Shown piece after piece: positions 1 through 7,196 of a stretch of 22,553 nucleotides of DNA. The notes beneath the pieces are model-generated. The model ran no database searches. It had not been told where the DNA came from and saw only the letters and a program-made list of their open reading frames with translations. Numbering within the stretch: the first letter of the stretch is position 1; each line of letters starts with the position of its first letter. Source of the DNA: Gemmatimonadaceae bacterium (GTDB taxonomy: Bacteria > Latescibacterota > UBA2968 > UBA8231); NCBI GenBank assembly GCA_002726335.1, contig PBSR01000273.1, forward strand, positions 1 through 22,553, in the 5' to 3' direction. Position numbers and translations under genes: made by a program.

Positions 1-173
1 ATGCTGTCTACAAGTGCGCCCACCGCCGCGAGGGCGGTTACATCCCCCTGCCGGAGGTACCCGGACTTGGCGTGGAGCTGGTAGACGACCTTATCCCTGA
101 ACGCCCGTTCCAGCCGATGAACAGCGGTTCCACGCCGCTGCGAGAAGACGGCTCCGTGGCCTACGCCGTCTGA
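1..173 (+). CDS. Enolase-superfamily (mandelate racemase-like) enzyme, C-terminal fragment
   Basis: Only the last 56 codons are inside the window, read in frame 3 and ending in TGA at 171-173. The visible peptide has the pattern GGYIPLPEVPGLGVELVDD. This resembles the C-terminal capping segment of mandelate racemase / muconate-lactonizing and sugar-acid dehydratase enzymes, where a 'G-[YF]-[IL]-P-x-P-x-x-PGLG-[VI]-E' strand closes the barrel. Members of that superfamily abstract an alpha proton from a carboxylate, using Mg2+. The catalytic Lys/His/Asp residues lie outside the window, so the substrate cannot be inferred. The gene converges on the heparinase-like gene with only 10 bp between the stop codons. 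The family call is moderate to good and the specific activity is unknown. Confidence 0.72.
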   Translation, partial: AVYKCAHRREGGYIPLPEVPGLGVELVDDLIPERPFQPMNSGSTPLREDGSVAYAV

Positions 174-183
174 CCCCCCTCGG

Positions 184-1887
184 TCAGGCCTGGAACCTGC
201 CCGCCTCGATGTGCAGGGTGTGATCCACCGGCGACATGAGGGGGATCAGCATCCGGAAGGCGTCCGGGGCGTCGGGACTGTTGTGCATCTTCCACATGGT
301 GTGGGCACAACTGCCGGGACCGATGGTGATCAGGTCATCAGCCACCCGATAGACGGCCTGGCCACTCTTGAGAATGAGGGTTGTGCCAGCCTGCGCTTCG
401 AGGATGGCCCCCTCCACCTCGACGGTTCCTCCCGGCTCGAAGAGAAGCTCGAGCTGGCACGGCACACCCTCGACGCCTCCGGCAGTGGTCACGCGCAGCT
501 CGAAGGCCGTGTTGTCGCTGCCATCACTCGCCTCGCTGACCGCGAGCTCGATCGACATGGGCGGCAACTCGTAGGTCTGCCGCCGGGCCCGGACTTGTTG
601 CCAGTTGCCGGCATCCACTTTCGTGCCATCGTCGACTGGCAGCCAGTAGATGGGCCGGTCATACGCCTTCTCGGGATAGATGGGATTCACCCCGGCGTGA
701 TGCAGCCGTCCGCCACGGTCGCCGTCGATGGGAGTCATGTCGAGACCGACGAACCGGCCGGTAGCGAAATACGTGGACGAGATGCGCACTGCCGACAACT
801 CAGCCTCGCCCTGGCGCAGGCTGAAAGGTGTGTCCAGCCCCTCGGCCAGGGTGGCGCTGGCGCGATCTCTTCGAACCCTCCACAGACGGGCCGCCGGGTA
901 GTACTTCCGGTAGGAGGTCGTCAGTGCCTCTCGGGGAACGTCGCCGTCGTCCCGCCATTGCGGATGGGTAAGAAAGGGTTCCAGTTCCCACGTGCCCCCA
1001 GGTCCCCCCTTCTCCAGCAACCAGTCGGCGACGGCAGCAAAACGCCCGTTGCCGTCGTGTCGGGCCAGCGTGTAGTAACTGTCGGCGAGCCCCGAAGGCA
1101 CGACACGGGCGCCGCGGTCCTGCCGGCTCGAGACACTGGTAACCACCGTGGCATCGGCGTGCATCAGGTGGTAGGACATCTCCAGGTTTGCGCGCACGGG
1201 GGCGAGCAGTTCGGCCCGCCCGAGTGACTCGGCCGCCAAACGCAGGGAGCGATCCACGACGGGATTATATACCGATGTGGAACGTTCGATGAACTCCCCG
1301 TCAGCATTGACGTCGATCGTTTCGGCGAGGTAGGCTTCGACGGTGGGCATGACCTCATCGGCCAGATCGGGGAAGAGCTCACAAGCCATGGATAGCGCCG
1401 AGACGAGGACCCATCTATGGTTCGGGGTGTGGAAACCGCCCGATACCATGCCCGGCGCCGCCGTACGGATGAGCTCCCCGAGAGATTCCGCAATCCTCTC
1501 GGCGCCGTTGTCTCCGGCGCCGGCTGCCTGGCGCGCCGCCCGCACCACCGGCGCCAGACCCTGTACGGTGAAACCCGTGTCCGGAGAGGAATCGAAGTTC
1601 GTGACCAGCAGATCGAAGCGGCCCGCCGGTGTACGACGACGGCGCCCCCACGCGGCGGCGCGTTCGATACGATCCACCAGAGCGGTGTCCCCGTGATGGC
1701 GCGACTCGGGCAGGAGGTAGGCGTAACCGAAGGTGGCGGCGGAGCTGACCTGATTCGGTCCGGCCAGGCCATCCGGGCCGACAAAGCCGCCTTCGTCGGG
1801 ATGCCCGGTGGTGTCGATCTGATGCGCCGCCAGCGCCGTGACCCGCTCATCGACGGCGGCCACCAGCCGCCGGTAGTCGTATGACAT
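184..1887 (-). CDS. Heparinase II/III-like (alpha/alpha toroid plus beta-sandwich) protein, putative polysaccharide lyase
   Basis: A 567-residue protein. The reading frame stays open upstream, but the ATG at 1887 is chosen because AGGAGG (1892-1897) precedes it and the upstream extension would run into the divergent ligase gene. The N-terminal two thirds is helical with spaced hydrophobic helices. It includes GFHTPNHRW (about residues 151-159, Asn156-His157) and an ERSTSVYNP segment (about 201-209), which resemble the Asn-His and Tyr positions used by heparinase II/III and related lyases. From about residue 330 it becomes beta-rich, as expected for the C-terminal sandwich. No signal peptide is visible, so it may be cytoplasmic and act on imported uronate-containing oligosaccharides. 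The enolase-superfamily neighbour would fit uronic-acid catabolism. Substrate and lyase activity are inferred from fold-level resemblance only. Confidence 0.55.
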   Translation of the reverse strand: MSYDYRRLVAAVDERVTALAAHQIDTTGHPDEGGFVGPDGLAGPNQVSSAATFGYAYLLPESRHHGDTALVDRIERAAAWGRRRRTPAGRFDLLVTNFDSSPDTGFTVQGLAPVVRAARQAAGAGDNGAERIAESLGELIRTAAPGMVSGGFHTPNHRWVLVSALSMACELFPDLADEVMPTVEAYLAETIDVNADGEFIERSTSVYNPVVDRSLRLAAESLGRAELLAPVRANLEMSYHLMHADATVVTSVSSRQDRGARVVPSGLADSYYTLARHDGNGRFAAVADWLLEKGGPGGTWELEPFLTHPQWRDDGDVPREALTTSYRKYYPAARLWRVRRDRASATLAEGLDTPFSLRQGEAELSAVRISSTYFATGRFVGLDMTPIDGDRGGRLHHAGVNPIYPEKAYDRPIYWLPVDDGTKVDAGNWQQVRARRQTYELPPMSIELAVSEASDGSDNTAFELRVTTAGGVEGVPCQLELLFEPGGTVEVEGAILEAQAGTTLILKSGQAVYRVADDLITIGPGSCAHTMWKMHNSPDAPDAFRMLIPLMSPVDHTLHIEAGRFQA

Positions 1888-1891
1888 CGTA

Positions 1892-1897
1892 CCTCCT
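1892..1897 (-). promoter_or_regulatory. Ribosome binding site deciding the heparinase-like start
   Basis: The minus strand reads AGGAGG, four bases before the ATG at 1887. It is the reason for rejecting the longer open frame that continues upstream to about 2232. The whole divergent gap between this gene and the plus-strand ligase is 37 bp (1888-1924), so any promoters must overlap the coding starts. Confidence 0.7.
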
Positions 1898-1924
1898 GTC
1901 GAACCTGATTCGGTTGAGTGCGAG

Positions 1925-3934
1925 ATGACCACTGACGATACGGACAGCACGGCAAACGCGCACGCCGCCCTGCCGGGGGCCGGGCCGATCGCCTGGACAC
2001 CGGATCCCGAGCGCATGGCCGGGTCCAACCTGCAGGCCTTCCTCGATCGCTGGGACCTGTCCGGCTTCGACGAGCTCATGCAACGCTCGACGGCTGACGT
2101 CGAGTGGTTCACCAGCGCCGTGCTCGAGTTTCTGGGGATTCGTTTCGCCGTGCCCCCTGAGCAAGCCGTCGATCTGTCCCCGGGGATCCAGAGACCGGTC
2201 TGGTGTCCCGGCGGCCGGCTGAACATCACCACCAGCTGTCTGGACCGCTGGCTGGAGTCGGAACGGACCGCGTCCCGTCCGGCACTGATCGCCGAGCTCG
2301 AGAACGGCTCGCACCGGAGCCTGACCTACGCCCAACTGGCAGACGAGGTGGGGCGGTGCTCGAACGCCCTGCGCGGCCTCGGACTGGGACCGGGTGACCG
2401 CATCGGTCTCTTCATGCCCATGACGGTGGAGATCGTCGTCGCCCTGCTGGCCCTGGTCCGCATCGGCGCGGTGGTTCTGCCCCTTTTCTCCGGTTTCGGC
2501 GCCGGCGCCGTCGCCCAGCGCCTGGCGGACGCCGACGCCGTGGGCCTGATCACCGCCGATGGCTTCTCGCGAAAAGGGGCGACGGTGCCGCTGAAACCCG
2601 TGGCCGATGAGGCTCTGGCCAAGGTGGCGTCGGTGGACACGGTCCTGGTCCTGCGCCATGCGGGCATCGATGTCGACATGCGTTCCGGTCGCGACCACTG
2701 GTGGCACGAAGTGGTCGCCCAGGCCCTCTCGGATGCCCCGGCAGCCGACACCGCTGCAGAGGACCCATTGATGGTCATCTACACCTCCGGGACCACCGGC
2801 AAACCAAAAGGTGCCGTGCACACCCACTGTGGTTTTCCGGTGAAGGGCGCTCAGGACATGTGTTTCGGTACCGATGTGCATGCCGGGGACCGGGTGCACT
2901 GGGTCACCGACATGGGCTGGATGATGGGGCCCTGGCTCGTATTTGGCGCCACGCTGCTGGGCGCCACGGCCTTCGTCTTCGAGGGTGCGCCTGACTGGCC
3001 GGGGCCAGATCGGCTCTGGCAGATGGTTGAGCGACACCGCCTCAACCAGGTCGGGCTCTCCCCGACGCTGGTTCGATCCCTTACATCATTCGGGGACAAC
3101 CCATTAGCCGATACAGACCTGTCCAGTCTGCGCTGTTTTGCCTCTACGGGCGAGCCATGGAACCCCGAGCCCTGGCATTGGCTGTTTGACCGGGTAGGAA
3201 GCGGAAGGATCCCTATCGTCAACTACTCGGGAGGCACCGAGATCAGCGGTGGTATCCTCATGGACAATCCCCTCCGACCGGCCAAGCCGGCAGCCTTTGC
3301 CGCTCCCTGCCCCGGTCTGGCCGTCGACGTCGTCGACGCGGACGGCAATCCGGTGCGTAACGGTGTGGGCGAGTTGGTGATACGGACACCCTGGATCGGC
3401 ATGACGAGAGGCTTCTGGAACGATCCTGAGGGGGTGAGGTACACAGAGACCTACTGGTCACGCTGGCCGGCGATGTGGGTACACGGTGATCTGGCCATGG
3501 TGGATGACGAGGGCTACTGGTGGATTCTGGGGCGATCCGACGACACCATCAATGTGGCCGGCAAACGGGTGGGACCGGCAGAATTCGAGTCCATCCTCGT
3601 CTGCCACCCGGACGTCGTGGAGGCCGGGGCCGTGGGAGTACCCCATGCGGTCAAGGGGTCGGAGGTGGTTTGCTTCTGCGTCCTCACCCACACAACCCCA
3701 CGCTCGGAACGAACTGCCCAGCTCGCCACCGCCCTGAGTGACTCCGTGGCCGGCGAACTCGGCCGCCCCCTGCGGCCGGGCAGGATCCTGTTCGTCGACG
3801 ACCTGCCGCGAACCCGAAGTGCCAAGGTCATGCGACGGATCCTGCGGGCAGCCTATCTCGGAGAAGATCCCGGTGACACCACGAGCCTGGTGAATCCGGA
3901 GGCCATCGACGCCGTACGACGGGTCGCCGGGTGA
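1925..3934 (+). CDS. Acetyl-CoA-synthetase-like acyl-CoA ligase (ANL superfamily)
   Basis: A 669-residue AMP-forming ligase. It should adenylate a carboxylic acid and transfer the acyl group to CoA in the cytoplasm. An acetyl-CoA-synthetase N-terminal (ACAS_N-like) region occupies roughly residues 25-85. The P-loop TSGTTGKPKG is at 287-296, a core block WVTDMGWMMGPW follows, and the TE motif is at 438-439. The C-terminal hinge and catalytic lysine lie in TRSAKVMRR (Lys634). Length and domain order match acetyl-/propionyl-CoA synthetases. The usual DTWWQTETGG block is replaced by NYSGGTEISGG (433-443), so the bulky Trp pair that restricts acetyl-CoA synthetases to acetate is Ser-Gly here. A larger acyl substrate is therefore likely. 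The residue before the catalytic Lys is Ala rather than the usual Gly. The ATG at 1925 is the only start that keeps the conserved IAWTP segment; its Shine-Dalgarno is weak. It is divergent from the heparinase-like gene. Confidence 0.88.
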   Translation: MTTDDTDSTANAHAALPGAGPIAWTPDPERMAGSNLQAFLDRWDLSGFDELMQRSTADVEWFTSAVLEFLGIRFAVPPEQAVDLSPGIQRPVWCPGGRLNITTSCLDRWLESERTASRPALIAELENGSHRSLTYAQLADEVGRCSNALRGLGLGPGDRIGLFMPMTVEIVVALLALVRIGAVVLPLFSGFGAGAVAQRLADADAVGLITADGFSRKGATVPLKPVADEALAKVASVDTVLVLRHAGIDVDMRSGRDHWWHEVVAQALSDAPAADTAAEDPLMVIYTSGTTGKPKGAVHTHCGFPVKGAQDMCFGTDVHAGDRVHWVTDMGWMMGPWLVFGATLLGATAFVFEGAPDWPGPDRLWQMVERHRLNQVGLSPTLVRSLTSFGDNPLADTDLSSLRCFASTGEPWNPEPWHWLFDRVGSGRIPIVNYSGGTEISGGILMDNPLRPAKPAAFAAPCPGLAVDVVDADGNPVRNGVGELVIRTPWIGMTRGFWNDPEGVRYTETYWSRWPAMWVHGDLAMVDDEGYWWILGRSDDTINVAGKRVGPAEFESILVCHPDVVEAGAVGVPHAVKGSEVVCFCVLTHTTPRSERTAQLATALSDSVAGELGRPLRPGRILFVDDLPRTRSAKVMRRILRAAYLGEDPGDTTSLVNPEAIDAVRRVAG

Positions 3935-3989
3935 GTCTATTTTCAAGTCTGTAAGCGGGCGATCTGCGGACGATCAGCGCTGACTGGGA

Positions 3990-4811
3990 TCAGGGGTCCA
4001 GAAGCGGAAAGAGTGGAGCCACTGCGCCGAACATCCCCGGGAATCTGAAAAGCGGGTCATCAGCCCCACGGATGCGGCTGATGACAGCGGGAGTCAACAT
4101 GGCCCTGGCGTCATCGAACAGGGCCGGCAGCCCCCCGGCTTCGTAGCTTCCGGCGGTCGCCGCAAGGTCCTGAGCTCTGGCGACCTCCGGACTGTCACCG
4201 ACAACGCTGGCCATCTCGCTGAAGAGCCCGTCGAGCCGCGACCGGGCACCGGTCAGATCCCGGCACAGCGACTCAAAAGCTGCCGTCGTGCACGCCAGAC
4301 GGGGTCCAGGATCTGCCGGCACGTCCTGACCGGCCAACGTCAGCGGCGCCGCGTGGCCTGCCAGGGGTGATCGATCCTCCGTCTGGAAGGAGACGAGCAC
4401 CCGGCCACCGGGTCTGGGCCGTCCGCGGAACCGGACGATGCTCCCCGGCTCGACGAGAATCGTCTCCCCTTCAGCCACCTCTCTGGTACTGGGACCGTCA
4501 AGGCTCAGTGTATCGACCCAGGCCTGCTCAGCATGATGAACCCGCACATGCTCCAGAGGACGGCCGGATAGTCCACAACGGCCAAACGGCACTGAGATGC
4601 CGACCTCTCCCGACACCGAGATTCCTGGCTCAACAGATTGTCCCACATGCAGTTCCAGCTCCCTGGCCAGAGCCTCTGCTGCCGCGGTCTCGGTCACATG
4701 CACCGGCTCATACGCGGCCGATGATACCTCGCGGGCGCGAAATAGTACCGCGTAACCGAACAGGCGCGTTCGCAGGATGGCGCGTCGCCCGTCGGCATCG
4801 AGGCTGGCCAT
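3990..4811 (-). CDS. Unrecognised 273-residue protein coupled to a DegT aminotransferase
   Basis: I do not recognise a family. The open frame extends upstream to 4913, but the ATG at 4811 is preferred. It overlaps the stop of the aminotransferase gene as TGATG and has no convincing Shine-Dalgarno of its own, so translation is probably coupled. The first half, up to about residue 165, looks beta-rich with repeated Gly/Pro turns and Val-rich strands, for example EGETILVEPGSIVRFRGRP, which is vaguely cupin-like in texture only. The second half is mostly helical and ends in a hydrophobic FRFPGMFGAVAPLFPLLD tail. There is no signal peptide and no obvious catalytic motif. Being last in an operon with a MauE/thioredoxin fusion and a PLP enzyme suggests a shared pathway, but no function is proposed. 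It converges with the ligase gene, with 55 bp between the stops. Confidence 0.6.
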   Translation of the reverse strand: MASLDADGRRAILRTRLFGYAVLFRAREVSSAAYEPVHVTETAAAEALARELELHVGQSVEPGISVSGEVGISVPFGRCGLSGRPLEHVRVHHAEQAWVDTLSLDGPSTREVAEGETILVEPGSIVRFRGRPRPGGRVLVSFQTEDRSPLAGHAAPLTLAGQDVPADPGPRLACTTAAFESLCRDLTGARSRLDGLFSEMASVVGDSPEVARAQDLAATAGSYEAGGLPALFDDARAMLTPAVISRIRGADDPLFRFPGMFGAVAPLFPLLDP

Positions 4812-6100
4812 CAGCGCAACTGGTCGGCGTTCTCCGACACCTTGCGGAAGGCGGCGACGAACTGGTCGATGACGGCTGGCCGGTGATGCTTGAACCACGG
4901 GATCGAGTAACACCGTCCCGGCAGCGTCTCGGTCACGGGCAGGCTCCCGGCGGGCTGCCGTAAATCCCTGTCGGAGAATGCAATACGGGTTGGCTTTCCA
5001 TCGCCGAAGACATCGAACTCGTTCAGCATGGGGTGTTCATGCATCAATATATTCGCCCCGGGGGTGATCCTGCACCCCGAACCTTCGATCTCGGCGTTGA
5101 CGCCCTCGCAGAATCTGGCCACGGGGAGGCCATCGAGCTCCTCGGCGACGTACAGCCCTTTGGCGGCATACCAGCCCCCCATGGTGCTGCCGGATTCCTG
5201 CGGCGGTCGGTGCGGCCTGATCCCCTGCACCCCTTCGAGCTGATCCCAGAAGTAGTTCATCGCCTGCTGAATTTCGGCCACACGCTCGTCGTAGTAACGG
5301 AGCTGGACCCTGCCCACAGCAGAGGACAGCTGGTGCATGCGGTGTTTGTAGCCGCCGATCGGCATACCTTTCAACCGGCTCAGATCGGGATTCTCCAGGC
5401 CGGGGATCCGTTCGTAATGACCGAAGGCGGCGGCACGCTCATAGATGCCGTCGTCATCGGTGACGAGGAAGCCCCCTTCGCCGCAGGCCAGAGACTTTCC
5501 GGACATGATCGACATGGCCCCCACATCCCCGATCGTCCCAAGAAGCCGCCCCTTGTAGAGACCGCCCTGGGCGTGGGATACATCTTCCACGACCTTGAGG
5601 TCGTGCCTGCGGGCGATTTCCATCACGGGGTCCATGTCCGTAGGATATCCCGAGTAGTGCACAGGCACGATCGCCTTCGTCCGGTCCGTGATATGGCGTT
5701 CGATGTCGGCGGGGTCCAGGCAGAGGCTCTGGGGTTCCATCTCGGCAAAGACGACCGTTGCCCCCAGAGAGAAGACCTGCAGCGAGGTCCCCCAGTAGGT
5801 CATGCTCTGGGCGATGACCTCGTCTCCCCGGCGCACGCCGCAGGCCCAGAGGGCCGCCTGAATGGCCGCTGTGCCAGTATTGTGACACAGAGCGTGCTTC
5901 TTGTCGAAGTATGCGGCCAGATCTGCCTCGAACTTCTGCGTTACATCGGTGGCCGACATGGCGCCTCGCCGCAGCACTTCCAGCACCGCCTGTTCGTCCT
6001 CGCTGGTAACGATGGGCCAGGTGAACAGGTCGCCCATATCCGTCGTCACCGCCTTCCTCCCGCCTTGAGCCGCCAGCTTCACGTCGCCTGCAACCGTCAT
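4811..6100 (-). CDS. DegT/DnrJ/EryC1/StrS-family PLP aminotransferase
   Basis: A 429-residue fold-type I PLP enzyme of the DegT family, which normally aminates keto sugars or related cyclic ketones using Glu or Gln. The Schiff-base lysine is Lys202 in SIMSGKSLACGEGG. The PLP-ring aspartate is Asp173 in VVEDVSHAQ, and the phosphate-binding Thr/Gly segment NTGTAAIQAA lies at 74-83. The lysine block differs from the common SF-x-x-x-K-x-x-x-x-GEGG form by having Met-Ser-Gly before the Lys, and the protein is longer than the usual 370-400 residues. Both point to a divergent subgroup. The start at 6100 has GGAGGT upstream, overlapping the stop of the MauE/thioredoxin gene (14 bp gap). It is followed by the unknown protein through a 1-nt TGATG overlap. 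It is clearly a different branch from the two aminotransferases at 11948-14152. The substrate is unknown. Confidence 0.88.
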   Translation of the reverse strand: MTVAGDVKLAAQGGRKAVTTDMGDLFTWPIVTSEDEQAVLEVLRRGAMSATDVTQKFEADLAAYFDKKHALCHNTGTAAIQAALWACGVRRGDEVIAQSMTYWGTSLQVFSLGATVVFAEMEPQSLCLDPADIERHITDRTKAIVPVHYSGYPTDMDPVMEIARRHDLKVVEDVSHAQGGLYKGRLLGTIGDVGAMSIMSGKSLACGEGGFLVTDDDGIYERAAAFGHYERIPGLENPDLSRLKGMPIGGYKHRMHQLSSAVGRVQLRYYDERVAEIQQAMNYFWDQLEGVQGIRPHRPPQESGSTMGGWYAAKGLYVAEELDGLPVARFCEGVNAEIEGSGCRITPGANILMHEHPMLNEFDVFGDGKPTRIAFSDRDLRQPAGSLPVTETLPGRCYSIPWFKHHRPAVIDQFVAAFRKVSENADQLR

Positions 6101-6114
6101 TTCCTCTACCTCCT

Positions 6115-7095
6115 CTACATCGTGGTCGCCGAGCCACCACCCAGCTTCTTGAGCTGGAGGGTGGACGGCATCTGATCATGCTCCCAGACCCGTTCGATCA
6201 CACCATCCTTGATATACGCCAGGCGGGGATACCCATGCCGCCAGGTGAGTCTCATGAAATCGGAGCTGGAAACCGAAGCAATCGTATAGCGGGGGCGCAT
6301 CTGCTGCACGAAGCCGGCCAGATAGGGTGAATCGGGGGGAAATTCATTCAGGGCAACGATCCGAGGGACACCGGGGGTATCGGCCCAGTCGTTCAGCTTG
6401 GGCACGGTGCTCTTGCATCGGCCACAGCGAGGACTGAACAGCTCCAGCAGGTAGGCTCCCTGACTCAGATCGACCCCCTCCACGCCCTTGAGCTCAAGAC
6501 CCGTCAGCCGCACGCCGGCCGTCAGGTCTGAGTTGGCCACGCGGTCGGATTCGGGTGCGAACCGCAGAACGAGCAGTCCGAGAGCGAGTACGCCGGCGCC
6601 GATCACGAGGCGCGACGCCTGCGGCCAGGAGGCCGCCGTCCAGCGATCCCTGCCCCAGCGCCAGGCCACCAGCAGCAGCGCCAGCATGACCACGTCCTCC
6701 ACCAAGGCCTCACCCGGCGTTCTCTCGGTCAGAGCCCCGAAGCAACCACAGTCGATGTGGGCCTCTTTCTGCCAGGCCATGGCGGTGATGCCGATGAAGA
6801 GCACCATCATTCCCGTAGCGGCGGGCAAGGTGATCTTCGGACGCCAGCAGGTGATGAGGGCGGCACCGACGAAGACTTCAAGAGGCGCCAGCACCAGCGC
6901 GAGCCGTCCCAACTGCGGCCAGGCCTCGCGACCGGCTTCGAGCAGTTCGACGTAAGAGATCGCCTCCCAGTAGAACACGACGGGATCGAAGGACTTGGCC
7001 ACGCCGGCCACGACGAAGACGAACCCCATCAGGATGCGCGCTACAGCGCCCGCCGTTGCCAGCCCCGTGGATCGTGCCGCGGGTGTTTCAGTCAT
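6115..7095 (-). CDS. MauE/DoxX-like membrane protein fused to a thioredoxin-fold domain
   Basis: A 326-residue two-part protein. The N-terminal part (about 15-145) has four hydrophobic segments and carries IDCGCFG (Cys116, Cys118), the signature of MauE-type methylamine-utilisation/DoxX-like membrane proteins linked to disulfide or redox handling. A fifth hydrophobic segment (about 162-178) leads into a C-terminal domain with the thioredoxin-like active site SPRCGRCKST (Cys224-Gly-Arg-Cys227) and a cis-Pro-like region GYPRLAYI. The probable role is thiol/disulfide exchange at the inner membrane, with the thioredoxin domain on the periplasmic side, passing electrons between the two cysteine pairs. 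The ATG at 7095 is preceded by GGGAGA. It is the first gene of a three-gene operon with the DegT enzyme and the unknown protein. No methylamine dehydrogenase genes are in view, so the client is unknown. Confidence 0.85.
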   Translation of the reverse strand: MTETPAARSTGLATAGAVARILMGFVFVVAGVAKSFDPVVFYWEAISYVELLEAGREAWPQLGRLALVLAPLEVFVGAALITCWRPKITLPAATGMMVLFIGITAMAWQKEAHIDCGCFGALTERTPGEALVEDVVMLALLLVAWRWGRDRWTAASWPQASRLVIGAGVLALGLLVLRFAPESDRVANSDLTAGVRLTGLELKGVEGVDLSQGAYLLELFSPRCGRCKSTVPKLNDWADTPGVPRIVALNEFPPDSPYLAGFVQQMRPRYTIASVSSSDFMRLTWRHGYPRLAYIKDGVIERVWEHDQMPSTLQLKKLGGGSATTM

Positions 7096-7196
7096 GGGTA
7101 CTTCTCCCTTCAGCTGCGGTGAATCTGCTCATTGTCGCCCCCCGCCACAATGGCATCGTCATGGCGCCATACCGCAATGGTAGCCATCTTTGAGCC
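7096..7196. promoter_or_regulatory. Divergent intergenic region between the MauE-Trx operon and the GT4-GT2 pair
   Basis: A 101-bp gap between opposite starts, so it must contain both promoters. It holds a perfect 10-bp palindrome ATGGCGCCAT at 7161-7170, flanked by further ATGGC (7150-7154) and GCCAT (7183-7187, 7194-7198) copies. Together these could form a shared operator. I could not assign convincing -35/-10 boxes. The regulatory role is inferred only from position and symmetry. Confidence 0.35.

Noticed and set aside
211..1227. 338-codon plus-strand open frame antisense to the heparinase-like gene
   Set aside because: Composition is typical of a GC-rich antisense frame; no motifs, and the opposite strand has coherent family features.
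1888..2232. N-terminal extension of the heparinase-like open frame
   Set aside because: The frame stays open, but it lies wholly antisense to the start of the ligase gene, its peptide looks low-complexity, and AGGAGG sits just before the ATG at 1887.
1847..3037. Long minus-strand open frame antisense to the ligase
   Set aside because: High GC keeps antisense frames open. The peptide is rich in His/Gly/Arg/Pro without motifs, whereas the plus strand has full ANL motifs.
3974..3983. Palindrome TCAGCGCTGA between convergent genes as a terminator
   Set aside because: Ten bases with no loop and no T-tract; no basis beyond symmetry.
5033..6175. 380-codon plus-strand open frame antisense to the DegT gene
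   Set aside because: It shadows a gene with intact PLP motifs. No recognisable domain and no ribosome binding site.
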